A program made the translations under genes and the position numbers. A stretch of 64,000 nucleotides of DNA from Tritonibacter aquimaris (GTDB lineage: Bacteria > Pseudomonadota > Alphaproteobacteria > Rhodobacterales > Rhodobacteraceae), in assembly GCF_009617595.1 (NCBI RefSeq), contig NZ_WIXK01000005.1:124001-188000 (forward strand), given 5' to 3'. Below, one piece after another: positions 15,741-23,627 of the stretch (position 1 is its first letter; every line of letters begins with the position of its first letter). The notes under the pieces were generated by a model. It saw only the letters and a list, made by a program, of their open reading frames with translations. It made no database searches and had not been told where the DNA came from.

Positions 15741-17024
15741 TTATAGCGACAGGTCTGGCCCACGTGCGCGTTTGCGTGAGCGGGAATTTACGCTGTTCCG
15801 GTCTGAATTGGCTGGAGGTCGCCGCAAATAGTCTGCAATCGTTTTGGCCAAAATCTTGCGATCTGTTTTGTGTTTGGATTTCAGCGTTCGCGCATCTTTT
15901 TGAAGATCACGGCGATCCTGTATCTGTGCGGTGATCAGATCGTCACGTTGTTGTTGATCTCTTTTGGCACAGGCCATGGCTTCTCGTTCGTTTTGATATC
16001 TGATGTTTGCCGATTTGCCCGTGAGCCGGTCAAATAGCCCGCGCAAACCTTTGTTCAATCGCGCAGAACGTTCCTTTGTTTCTTTTATCCAACGCTGTTT
16101 TTGCTGCTTTTTGACATGAAGTCGCTCTGCGCGTTGCGCTTCTACCATTGCCGCACGGGCTTTCAGGAAGGGGTGCATTTCTTCTGCGTGGCGGGTTTTG
16201 ACCTGATGGATGTAAGATTTTACTTGATCGGTCATGCGCGCCCGAAGCGCTTTCTGTGTTTCCGTGACAGACGGGAGCTGTGTCGGATCCCCCAACTTGG
16301 TGGTGACGTCTTTGACTTTGACACCTGCCCATTTGCTTACGGAATAGAAGTTTCCATCCACATCAACTGCGATGAAACCACGTCTATCTCCTTGCGCCAG
16401 ATAAAAACCGCGATCTGCCAAAGCACTTTGAAACCCCTTAAGTCCATCGCTGCGTTCCCAAGCTTGTCGAAAGATCTGTTTGATCTCTCTTGGATCATAT
16501 CCTTGGCGCTGCGCTTGTTGCCATTGGGCAAGGGTGAAGTTCAGCGGGTTCTTGTTGCCATATGTTGCAAGCCCATCGGGAAGAGGCCAGCCGTGCTCCA
16601 AAAACAGATCGCGCGACACATCTCTCAGCTTAGCTTTGAAGTGCGACATCTGAACGGATTTCATCTCATGGGCATCAATGCGGGACCACACAGCGTGCGC
16701 GTGTCGGCGTCCGTTTTTCTCATGCACCACGATGGCACGAGGCTGATCTTCTAAGCCAACCGCTTTGGCGACGCGATCTGCTGCGTCTCGGAAATCTCTG
16801 TCGGATGCGATTTCCTGTTCAGGCGGATTTAAAGAGACAGAAAACAAAAACTGCTTGCAGCGCGTAGCTTTGGAAATTGCCTGAGCTTCTTTGAACGCGC
16901 CATGGAGATCATTGGCCATAAACCCCTCGATCTCGATTACTTCAACATGATCATTGTCGAGGTCGTTCATCAGATGGTCTGCCAAGGGAACTGCCCCAGA
17001 GCGTTGAGAGGCAACCAAGATCAT
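15741..17024 (-). CDS. Relaxase / mobilisation nuclease without N-terminal tyrosine
   Basis: The 427-residue relaxase should cut oriT and lead the strand into the recipient. The metal-binding histidines are H101, H108 and H110 in HEKNGRRHAHAVWSRID. RCKQFLFSVSLNPPEQ is a core strand. The first 120 residues contain no tyrosine, the usual nucleophile; instead motif I reads PLADHLMND with H17. The C-terminal half is basic and helical (KQQKQRWIKETKERSA) and ends in RSRKRARGPDLSL. The start at 17024 overlaps the mobC stop (ATGA); an upstream in-frame start at 17066 would lie within mobC. The relaxase call is firm from neighbours and the three histidines; the nucleophile is open. Confidence 0.85.
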   Translation of the reverse strand: MILVASQRSGAVPLADHLMNDLDNDHVEVIEIEGFMANDLHGAFKEAQAISKATRCKQFLFSVSLNPPEQEIASDRDFRDAADRVAKAVGLEDQPRAIVVHEKNGRRHAHAVWSRIDAHEMKSVQMSHFKAKLRDVSRDLFLEHGWPLPDGLATYGNKNPLNFTLAQWQQAQRQGYDPREIKQIFRQAWERSDGLKGFQSALADRGFYLAQGDRRGFIAVDVDGNFYSVSKWAGVKVKDVTTKLGDPTQLPSVTETQKALRARMTDQVKSYIHQVKTRHAEEMHPFLKARAAMVEAQRAERLHVKKQQKQRWIKETKERSARLNKGLRGLFDRLTGKSANIRYQNEREAMACAKRDQQQRDDLITAQIQDRRDLQKDARTLKSKHKTDRKILAKTIADYLRRPPANSDRNSVNSRSRKRARGPDLSL

Positions 17025-17377
17025 TCTTCTACCCCAAGCGCTTTCATCAACGCCGCACGCATCCATGCCACCTCAGCAACAGCGCGTTTTATATCTGCCT
17101 CCAGATCTGGATCGACAACCAATGTGCCTTGATTGAGGTGTTTGGCGATCTGATTGAGATTGTTGGCCTGGCGTGTCTGACCCAGTCGCGCCAGAACCTC
17201 AGCCAGGAGCTGTTGCTCCGCGACAGGTGGTTTCCGCCGACTACGATATTTGGGAGCTTCGTCGGCAAAAACCACTGACTTAATATATGCACCCTTGGGC
17301 ATCGCCCCAGCTTGAGCGTCAAGCTTCTGGCGTTCCTCGTCGGTCAATCTCAATGAAAACGGGGCAACACGGCTCAT
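17021..17377 (-). CDS. mobC: Relaxosome accessory protein, MobC family
   Basis: A small basic DNA-binding protein that helps the relaxase open oriT. The N-terminus SRVAPFSLRLTDEERQKLD is a ribbon-helix-helix-like start. The C-terminal half has the family motif QANNLNQIAKHLNQGTL (about 70-86). It is 118 residues long, which is usual for MobC/NikA-like proteins. Its stop overlaps the relaxase start (ATGA), and its own ATG overlaps the stop of a headless upstream reading frame. It heads the mobC-relaxase-oriT-traG module as preserved here. Confidence 0.85.
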   Translation of the reverse strand: MSRVAPFSLRLTDEERQKLDAQAGAMPKGAYIKSVVFADEAPKYRSRRKPPVAEQQLLAEVLARLGQTRQANNLNQIAKHLNQGTLVVDPDLEADIKRAVAEVAWMRAALMKALGVEE

Positions 17378-17661
17378 GGGCGTGGCCCTCGCAATTGAGT
17401 GCGCGGCTTAGATAGGACAGTGCTAGCTCCACTAGAAGAACCGCTATTTTGTGACTGATTTTGCTCTGATCTCAGCCATCTTGCTACCTCAGGGTTGCCC
17501 TCAAGGACGCTTTCCCATTCCTCAAGTTTTTCAATGATTTGAGGGGCATCAAAGTGTTCTAGGTTTGAATTCCCCAGTGCACCATTTTCAAAACTTAGAT
17601 CTACAGATGCATCTAACGCCTTGAATTTAAAGGCGATGCACGTAGTTCTAGCCCCCCCTCA
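17374..17661 (-). pseudogene. Headless or frameshifted gene upstream of mobC
   Basis: An open frame of about 94 codons ends in a TGA that overlaps the mobC start, as real coupled genes do. It reads FKFKALDASVDLSFENGALG, then IIEKLEEWESVLEGNPEVAR, and a Ser/Asn-rich tail. There is no ATG, GTG or TTG start in frame. At the 5' edge is a run of seven G (17652-17658 as C on the plus strand). With six G, an ATG just before the run would be in frame (MRGART...). It is either cut off at the element boundary or switched off by a slipped homopolymer. No ribosome site precedes that ATG, so truncation is more likely. Confidence 0.55.
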
Positions 17662-17682
17662 TTTTGGTAGTATTGCAGGTGG

Positions 17683-17967
17683 TCAGTGAAGGCCAGTTGA
17701 GGACAACGCGCCGTAGGGTGATTTCGTCACTTTCGCAAGGTTTTCAGGGGCTTGAAGGGGATTGAGTGAGGGTTCTGGTTTTTCGTCGAACGCTCCTTTG
17801 GGTTCCACTTGTTTTGCAAGTTACTCCGCCAGAATTGCCTCTCACATGCTGATCATGGTGGCATTATCCGTTTTCAGACCGCGGGTCAGTAGTGTCTCTA
17901 TTCTTTTGTCGATGTCGCGCAGCTGGGCTTGCGCCTCTTTGCGGATTGCGCTGACTTGCCTGGGAGA
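17683..17967 (-). pseudogene. Decayed C-terminal fragment of a large serine recombinase
   Basis: The minus strand reads IRKEAQAQLRDIDKRIETLL, then TDNATMISM*EAILAE*LAK, FDEKPEPSLNPLQAPENLAK and YGALSSTGLH before a stop. The asterisks are in-frame stops at 17842 and 17821. The coiled segment, the I-S-x-Y/stop-E spacing and the F-D-E-x-x-E-P-L tail resemble the C-terminal part of large serine recombinases. No N-terminal domain is present. It lies just beyond the mob module and probably marks an old element edge. Recognition is by pattern only. Confidence 0.45.
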
Positions 17968-18386
17968 TCATAGCCGCTGCCCTTGGGGAATGACGCAGCC
18001 CGGTTTTAAGGGCGGGTGGGGTAGGATCTGGAATGTGGTTTTGGTGATGAGAAATCACGGTGTGGCCGTGATCGGCGCAACGGTGTCGGATGCGTTTTAG
18101 GAGCTTTGTTTCTTTGAGAAGGCAGTGGGTCGAAAGGTTGGCTTGCTGCCTTTTTTGTTGATGTCGTTAAGATTGATCTCCTATCCGTTGCCATCACGTA
18201 TATTTTATTTTTCAACACATGGAATCATCAGACCTTGGGCGGTTTTTTATTTTTGCAAGTAAAATTCTGCATTTCCATGATTGTATAGAATTTTTAATTT
18301 CGAAAAATGGAAACCAACACATATGAATTTAACGATTTGTTAAGGGGTTGGGTTGTTTCTTGATCTTGTTTTCAAGGAGGTTGGCA
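17968..18386. other. Intergenic stretch between mobile region and RTX gene
   Basis: No convincing gene was seen. The part up to about 18120 resembles decayed coding sequence but translates with frequent stops in every frame. From about 18190 it becomes strongly A+T-rich, with runs of T and A, up to the ribosome site of the RTX gene; promoter elements for that gene probably lie there but I cannot pick one with confidence. Confidence 0.4.
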
Positions 18387-19889
18387 ATGACAGTTGCAAC
18401 AAATCAATTGAGTGATTCCGTGCTGGGCGGAGAGGTGATTTCAGATCCTGATCAAGGTGTATTTATTACCGGCACAGATGGCAGTGATAATTTTTTCGCG
18501 GGTGCTGGGGATGACACGATTTATGGTGGTGCGGGCGAAGATTGGTTTTACTCAGGCCACAATGATGGCGATGATCTGCTAATTGGTGGCGATGGGCCGG
18601 ATCATTTTACGTTCCAAGTTGGGCTGAACAGCGGGTTTGGCAATGATACGATTGTTGACCTCAGCGATGGCGATTTGGTCACTTTCCTCAATTATTCCCA
18701 GGTCCCGATCAGCGTTGATGTGGTGTTTGACGGGGCTGACTCGATTTTGACCTTTGGCGCGGGTACGCTTCAGGAAAGCACGCTGCGCCTGCAAAACTAT
18801 TACTTGGATCCTTACAATGATTTTGATGGCCTCGAAGTGGATCTGGCCTGGGGGTTCAATGGGACACCTTATAATTATGTGTCCAATGACACACTGACCG
18901 GTGGTGCAGAGCGCGACACCTTGGAAGGCTTTGCAGGCGATGATGTGTTGATTGCGGCTGGCGGTTTTGACCGTCTGTCAGGCGGTTTGGGAGATGATAC
19001 GCTGATCGCTTCCGCTGAAGGACATGACAACCTTTATGGGGGCGACGGCAATGATGTGCTGATTGGCGGCGCGCAGGATGAAGTCCTGGAAGGCAACGCC
19101 GGCGACGATGTTCTTTCGGGCAATGGTGGCAATGATCTGTTTGATTTCTATCTTGGCGATGGCAATGACACGATCACTGATTTTGGCGCGGGCGATGAGC
19201 TACGTGTGCTCGATTATCAGGCCGGGCAATATACTTATTCGGTCAGCTACACGGACACCGATACCATCCTGACGCTGGCGCAAGGCACCGATCAGGAGAG
19301 CTCGGTGACATTGCAGAACTACATCGTTGATCCGTTTGATCTGCCGGATAACACGCTGATCGATTTCAAATTTTCTCTGTTCGGTGGCGCGTGGGGTGTG
19401 GTGTCGGACGATGTTTTGATCAGTTCGTCCGATAACGGTTACTCGGTGTCGGGCGGTGCTGGTGATGACTTGCTTTTGGGCAGTGATGGCTTTGACTATC
19501 TGTTTGGCGGTCACGGTGCGGATACGATCCTGGGTGGTGACACGCGCGACGTTATCGGTGGCGGCTCCGGGGATGACATCCTGAACGGCGGCGCGGGCGA
19601 TGATGAATTTACGTTTGAAATCTTCTCATATGCCGGGCGCGAATATGGCTTTGGCAATGATGTCATCGAAGACTTTGGTGAGGGCGACGCGGTTGAAATC
19701 TTCGTGGAACCCGGTTCTGTGCCGTTGATTCAGATCGCCCGAGAAGGCGGAGATTCCTTCCTGACGCTTGGGGTTGGAACCGAGGGGGAAAGCCGGATCC
19801 GGTTTGATAACTTTGATCTGATGCCAGAGGATGTTCAGGTCGAAGGGAACCAGATCACTATTCAAGATATGGATTGGTTCTATTGGTAA
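18387..19889 (+). CDS. Secreted RTX calcium-binding protein, three-module (500 aa)
   Basis: No catalytic domain is seen. The chain has RTX nonapeptide blocks (GAGDDTIYGGAGEDW, GDGNDVLIGGAQDEVL, GGGSGDDILNGGAGDDEF), which bind calcium and fold outside the cell. Each of three blocks is followed by a similar beta module: a D-x-F-x-F strand, GNDTI-x-D-x-x-x-GD, then LT-x-G-x-GT-x-x-ES. It ends in IQDMDWFYW. There is no N-terminal signal peptide, as expected for type I secretion. AAGGAGG 6 bases before the ATG at 18387 fixes the start. No type I exporter genes are nearby. A surface or adhesive protein is possible; the role is unknown. Confidence 0.85.
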   Translation: MTVATNQLSDSVLGGEVISDPDQGVFITGTDGSDNFFAGAGDDTIYGGAGEDWFYSGHNDGDDLLIGGDGPDHFTFQVGLNSGFGNDTIVDLSDGDLVTFLNYSQVPISVDVVFDGADSILTFGAGTLQESTLRLQNYYLDPYNDFDGLEVDLAWGFNGTPYNYVSNDTLTGGAERDTLEGFAGDDVLIAAGGFDRLSGGLGDDTLIASAEGHDNLYGGDGNDVLIGGAQDEVLEGNAGDDVLSGNGGNDLFDFYLGDGNDTITDFGAGDELRVLDYQAGQYTYSVSYTDTDTILTLAQGTDQESSVTLQNYIVDPFDLPDNTLIDFKFSLFGGAWGVVSDDVLISSSDNGYSVSGGAGDDLLLGSDGFDYLFGGHGADTILGGDTRDVIGGGSGDDILNGGAGDDEFTFEIFSYAGREYGFGNDVIEDFGEGDAVEIFVEPGSVPLIQIAREGGDSFLTLGVGTEGESRIRFDNFDLMPEDVQVEGNQITIQDMDWFYW

Positions 19890-19912
19890 CCTAAGCTGAT
19901 CGTTTTATTCCG

Positions 19913-19943
19913 AAGGCCGGCGTGATTTTCGCGTCGGTCTTTT
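19913..19943 (+). terminator. Intrinsic terminator after the RTX gene
   Basis: AAGGCCGGCGTG (19913-19924) pairs with CGCGTCGGTCTT (19930-19941) around ATTTT. Nine of the pairs are Watson-Crick and three are G-U, which only an RNA stem allows. It runs into TTTT, 24 bases after the stop. Confidence 0.75.
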
Positions 19944-20405
19944 GGTTTGCGCGGCCGTTTTTTCGCCTGAGAAAAATGTGCTCTTGCTGTTTTAGGCTCT
20001 GTTTCGCCGCAGGCCGTTAAAGTCGCAAAAAGCATCATGGTGATCCGGTGGAGTTTGGAAAAACGGATCGTCATTATTGGCCTCAAATTGCTTGGTTTGA
20101 CTGTCTGCGGATGTGGTTGCGGCGCGATAAAGCCTAGGCAACGCAGCTGTCAGGTCATGCAAGCCATAGTCTGGCTAAATTGGCTCCGTCGTCTCCTTCG
20201 ATCGGGGGGACAGCTCAATCCGATTGAAGCTGGCGCAATTCTGGTTTCCTGTCCTCCCCAACCCAAAGAGACGACGGTTGCAAGGATGTGTCGGCATGCT
20301 CTGCAGCAAGGCCGCGAACCGGTGGCTGAGACCTTGGGTGTTTCCCTCAAAAACATCGGCGGGTCGTTACTGCAAATTTGATGATTGCTTGATATAGGCC
20401 CCAAT
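19944..20405. other. Long leader before the AraC-type gene
   Basis: About 460 bases with no convincing gene. It contains GATCGGGGGGACAG at 20200-20213 and TTTCCTGTCCTC at 20245-20256. Both recur almost unchanged at 21581-21608, before the RTX hydrolase. The GGACAG and CTGTCC parts are inverted relative to each other. The simplest reading is autoregulation of the AraC-type gene. Confidence 0.5.
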
Positions 20406-21566
20406 ATGACACTTGAATACATCGATACTTTGCTGAGCACGGCAACTGCGGGCATCTGCCTGTTTTGCGCAAATCTTCTGCTGCTGCGTCGGCGCGATCC
20501 CGGTGTGTATATGCCGCTTGCGATGTTGTTTCTGTTTCAGGGGATTTCTGCTGTTCTCAACGTGTTGAACGGGGATGCGGAAGAGTTCGATTTGTTGATG
20601 CGCTTCAGCCTGGTGCTTGGCGGGCTGGATGTTGTCAGCCCCTTCCTGTTTTGGCTGTACGTTCGTGGGCTTACCTCGGAAGGGGAAGTACAGCGCGTGC
20701 CGCGGCTGCATTATCATGTGATCCCTATGGTAATTGTGACCTTGTGCCTGTGGACGATGTTGTTTTTCCCCAGCGATTTGGTCGAAGCGGATATCGCTGA
20801 TGATGATCCTAGGCTTGTGGTTTTATTGTTGATTGTACTGGCGGTTTTTGTTGGTGATCTCATGCTGAAAGTGATGATCGGCACCTATGTCTATCTCACC
20901 ATGCGGCGTTTGGTGGCCTATCGGGCACGTTTGAAAGAGGTGTTTGCGAGCACCGAAAATCGGGAATTGTCCTGGATCTGGGTCATCATCGTGAGTGCCG
21001 CAATTTTCCTCCTGCTGAATGTCGCGCTCAGCGCATCTATTTGGATTGGTGCATTGACCGAAACCAATCTTGAGCACGAAATGTCCGTATCGGGAAGCGT
21101 CGCAATGTTGGCGCTGTTTTGGGTGCTTGGGGTCTGGGGCCTGCGTCAACGCCCGGGCCTTATCCGCACGCCGGTTGTGGAGCCCCCGGTTGCGGAGCCA
21201 ACAATTCAACGTAAATACGAAAAATCCGCCCTCAACGATGAACGCGCCCAACGGATCGCGGGAAAGATCGAGGCGGCGATGGCGGATGACCTGCTATATC
21301 GGGATCCAAACCTATCCCTTTGGGATCTGGCCAAACACATCGGCGTAACTTCTCATTATGTATCGCAGACATTGAACACGCACCTAGATAGCAACTTCTT
21401 TGATCTGGTGAACAGGTGGCGCATCAAAGATGCGATCAAACAATTGAATGCCACGGATGAGACCATCTTGGTTATTGCCTATGATGTTGGCTTCAACTCT
21501 CGCTCGGCTTTTTACAAGGCATTCAAACGTGAGACCGGCAAAACCCCGTCAGAGTTTCGTAAATAG
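20406..21566 (+). CDS. Membrane-anchored AraC-family transcription regulator
   Basis: The 386-residue protein has about six or seven hydrophobic helices in the first 255 residues (ATAGICLFCANLLLLRRRD; PMVIVTLCLWTMLFFPSDLV; VVLLLIVLAVFVGDLML; WVIIVSAAIFLLLNVALSA; SVAMLALFWVLGVWGLR). A cytoplasmic AraC DNA-binding domain follows: DPNLSLWDLAKHIGVTSHYV, then TILVIAYDVGFNSRSAFYKA and the end ETGKTPSEFRK. It may sense a signal at or across the membrane. The start at 20406 is chosen since the hydrophobic part follows it directly. Similar sequence blocks before this gene and before the RTX hydrolase suggest that it controls both. Confidence 0.88.
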   Translation: MTLEYIDTLLSTATAGICLFCANLLLLRRRDPGVYMPLAMLFLFQGISAVLNVLNGDAEEFDLLMRFSLVLGGLDVVSPFLFWLYVRGLTSEGEVQRVPRLHYHVIPMVIVTLCLWTMLFFPSDLVEADIADDDPRLVVLLLIVLAVFVGDLMLKVMIGTYVYLTMRRLVAYRARLKEVFASTENRELSWIWVIIVSAAIFLLLNVALSASIWIGALTETNLEHEMSVSGSVAMLALFWVLGVWGLRQRPGLIRTPVVEPPVAEPTIQRKYEKSALNDERAQRIAGKIEAAMADDLLYRDPNLSLWDLAKHIGVTSHYVSQTLNTHLDSNFFDLVNRWRIKDAIKQLNATDETILVIAYDVGFNSRSAFYKAFKRETGKTPSEFRK

Positions 21567-21580
21567 TCGCTGTCTCGTTG

Positions 21581-21628
21581 GATCGGGCGGGACAGATTTC
21601 CTGTCCTCAAACATCGGTCGGGACCGAT
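21581..21628. promoter_or_regulatory. Shared operator-like block before the RTX hydrolase
   Basis: GATCGGGCGGGACAG (21581-21595) and TTTCCTGTCCTC (21597-21608) match the two blocks upstream of the AraC-type gene, but here they are adjacent, so GGACAG and CTGTCC form an inverted repeat. A second palindrome, ATCGGTC-GG-GACCGAT, follows at 21613-21628. These are candidate sites for the AraC-type regulator. Confidence 0.55.
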
Positions 21629-21702
21629 CAGTGTGAAAACTTCGCTAGCTCAAAGCGCAACGGGCATTGCCGCCTGTTTGACTTTGACAAACGGAGACCA
21701 CG

Positions 21703-23589
21703 ATGACGAAATTTGACCCAAACGCATTTATGAGCGCTGTCCAAAATGGAATGGCCAGCTACGCGGGGGATGCGCCGGCGGTGTTGATGGAAGTGGAGCG
21801 AAATGGCCTGAGTGTCGAACTGGCTCAGGGCACGCTCTCCCTTGATGACAGCACGCCCGCAACCAATGAAGCAAAATACGAAATCGGATCGCAGACCAAA
21901 ATGATGACCGCCACGGTTGTTTTGCAAATGGCGAGCGAGGGGTTCTTCTCGCTTGATGATAAGCTCTCGGATGTGATGGATGTCTCGCCGCTTGCGGGTA
22001 TTGCAAACATCGAAGAGGTCACGCTGCGCCAGCTGGTGACGCACAGCTCTGGTATCCCGGACTATTCTAACGACTTTAATGAACCCGGTGCTCCCAGCGT
22101 TTATGCACCGCTTTTGCAAGACCCGCCGCAGCCGGTTGGCGTGTGGGATGCGATCCAGTTTTTGATCGACCAAAACGCCCCGGCTGAATTTGCACCCGGA
22201 ACCAGTACGGATTATTCCAACACCGGTTTTGTGCTGTTGCAGCTGGCCATTGAAAGCGTGTCGGGAAATGCGCTGGCCGAAGAGTTCCAAACCCGCATTT
22301 TTGACCCGGTGGGAATGCAGGATTCCAGTCTTCCTGGCTATGGTCGCCCCGATGGCATTATCAGTTCCTATTTACAGTCCGGTGATCAGAAAATTGATGT
22401 GACGCATCTGCCGTTGGACAACACGGGTGATGGCGGAGCAGTGTCAACAACTGTGGATATGATCAAGTTTATGAAGGCTCTGGTTCTGGATCAAACACTG
22501 GTCCCGGCCGATCAGATGGGTGGTCTTGAACAGTTCTTTGCAGCTGTTGGTTTTGATGACGGTGAAATGGTCGGCCACAATGGACGTGTTGTTGGCACAC
22601 AGAGCATGACGCTTGTTCACCTCGAGAGCGGTCTGATTTTCACCGCGGTTGAGACGATGGCGCAGCCTCAAATGCATGTTCAGGACCTGCTGGTAAACAC
22701 GATGATCGCAGTCTCTTCGAGTGCGAGCTGGGAACATTTTGATGCTGGCAAAGGTGATCTGGAATTTAAGATGAGCGCCGCAGAGCTGAATGTCCAACCT
22801 GTTGAAGATGGAAAGGGTGCCTTGCAGACGCTCTTGGAATCAAATGGGGTGTCACTCACGTTGGATACTGCCATTGGGGATTTGGACACAGATCGTATGG
22901 TGTTTGAGGATGGATCCGCACTGCTTGTGGCGGATAGCGGTGGATCACGTCTTTCAATTCGCGCACAGGCCAAAGACGCGCTGAATGCTGACAATCAGCT
23001 GATCGGGCAAGATGGCAATGATCGCCTGATCGGCGGCCAGGGAGACGATAAAATCCTTGGCGGGGCGGGGAATGATAAACTCATCGGGCGCAGCGGCCAC
23101 GATTTGATTGTGGGTGGTGAAGGCAATGACCGGCTTGTGGGCAATCGTGGAAAAGACACACTGGATGGCGGTCAGGGAAATGATAGGCTTTTGGGTTTCA
23201 AAGGCGCTGATGTGCTGGACGGCGGCGTTGGCAATGACGAGCTGCGCGGGCACCGGGGCGCAGACAGCCTGAACGGTGGCGGGGGCGATGATGTGCTCAG
23301 CGGTGGCCGCGGCAATGATCTTTTGATCGGTGGTTCAGGTCAGGATGTGCTCATGGGGGGGCAGGGTGCCGATACATTCCTCTTTGCAGCGGATGCGGGG
23401 CATGACGTAATTGTTGGCTTTGACCAGGGCCAAGACAAGATCGACCTTTCCGCGCTGGAACTTGAATTCAATGATTTGACGATCACAGAATTTGGTGATG
23501 GGGCGGTCCAAAAGATCACCTATGCAGAGGCTTCGATCCTTGTGTGCGATACTGATCACTCGCTCACCATAGATGATTTTGTGTTTTAA
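21703..23589 (+). CDS. Serine hydrolase (class C beta-lactamase fold) fused to RTX repeats
   Basis: A 628-residue protein with an N-terminal serine-hydrolase domain of the beta-lactamase/D-Ala-D-Ala peptidase fold. The S-x-x-K motif is S63-QTK (IGSQTKMMTA), Y-x-N is Y171-S-N173 (TDYSNTGF), and H-x-G is H292-N-G294 in place of K-T-G. From about residue 430 there are some ten RTX nonapeptides (GGAGNDKLIGRSGHDLIV, GGQGNDRLLGFKGADVLD), then a C-terminal cap ending DHSLTIDDFVF. It lacks a signal peptide, as in type I secretion. GGAGA precedes the ATG. Substrate is unknown; an esterase or peptidase acting outside the cell is likely. Confidence 0.9.
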   Translation: MTKFDPNAFMSAVQNGMASYAGDAPAVLMEVERNGLSVELAQGTLSLDDSTPATNEAKYEIGSQTKMMTATVVLQMASEGFFSLDDKLSDVMDVSPLAGIANIEEVTLRQLVTHSSGIPDYSNDFNEPGAPSVYAPLLQDPPQPVGVWDAIQFLIDQNAPAEFAPGTSTDYSNTGFVLLQLAIESVSGNALAEEFQTRIFDPVGMQDSSLPGYGRPDGIISSYLQSGDQKIDVTHLPLDNTGDGGAVSTTVDMIKFMKALVLDQTLVPADQMGGLEQFFAAVGFDDGEMVGHNGRVVGTQSMTLVHLESGLIFTAVETMAQPQMHVQDLLVNTMIAVSSSASWEHFDAGKGDLEFKMSAAELNVQPVEDGKGALQTLLESNGVSLTLDTAIGDLDTDRMVFEDGSALLVADSGGSRLSIRAQAKDALNADNQLIGQDGNDRLIGGQGDDKILGGAGNDKLIGRSGHDLIVGGEGNDRLVGNRGKDTLDGGQGNDRLLGFKGADVLDGGVGNDELRGHRGADSLNGGGGDDVLSGGRGNDLLIGGSGQDVLMGGQGADTFLFAADAGHDVIVGFDQGQDKIDLSALELEFNDLTITEFGDGAVQKITYAEASILVCDTDHSLTIDDFVF

Positions 23590-23597
23590 ACCTCTGC

Positions 23598-23621
23598 TGC
23601 ATGCCGAGCTATCGGCATGCA
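23598..23621. terminator. Hairpin between convergent genes
   Basis: TGCATGCCG (23598-23606) and CGGCATGCA (23613-23621) are exact complements around a 6-base loop, between the hydrolase stop and the end of the kinase gene. A T6 run follows 11 bases later on the plus strand. It could end transcription in both directions. Confidence 0.55.
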
Positions 23622-23627
23622 TTCTAC

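Noticed and set aside
19880-20086. Minus-strand 68-residue frame with an LTAC lipobox-like site
   Set aside because: It runs through the intrinsic terminator of the RTX gene, has a poor N-terminus for a lipoprotein and no ribosome site.
20037-20381. Plus-strand 114-residue frame before the AraC-type gene
   Set aside because: It covers the operator-like blocks and has an odd composition; a leader is more likely.
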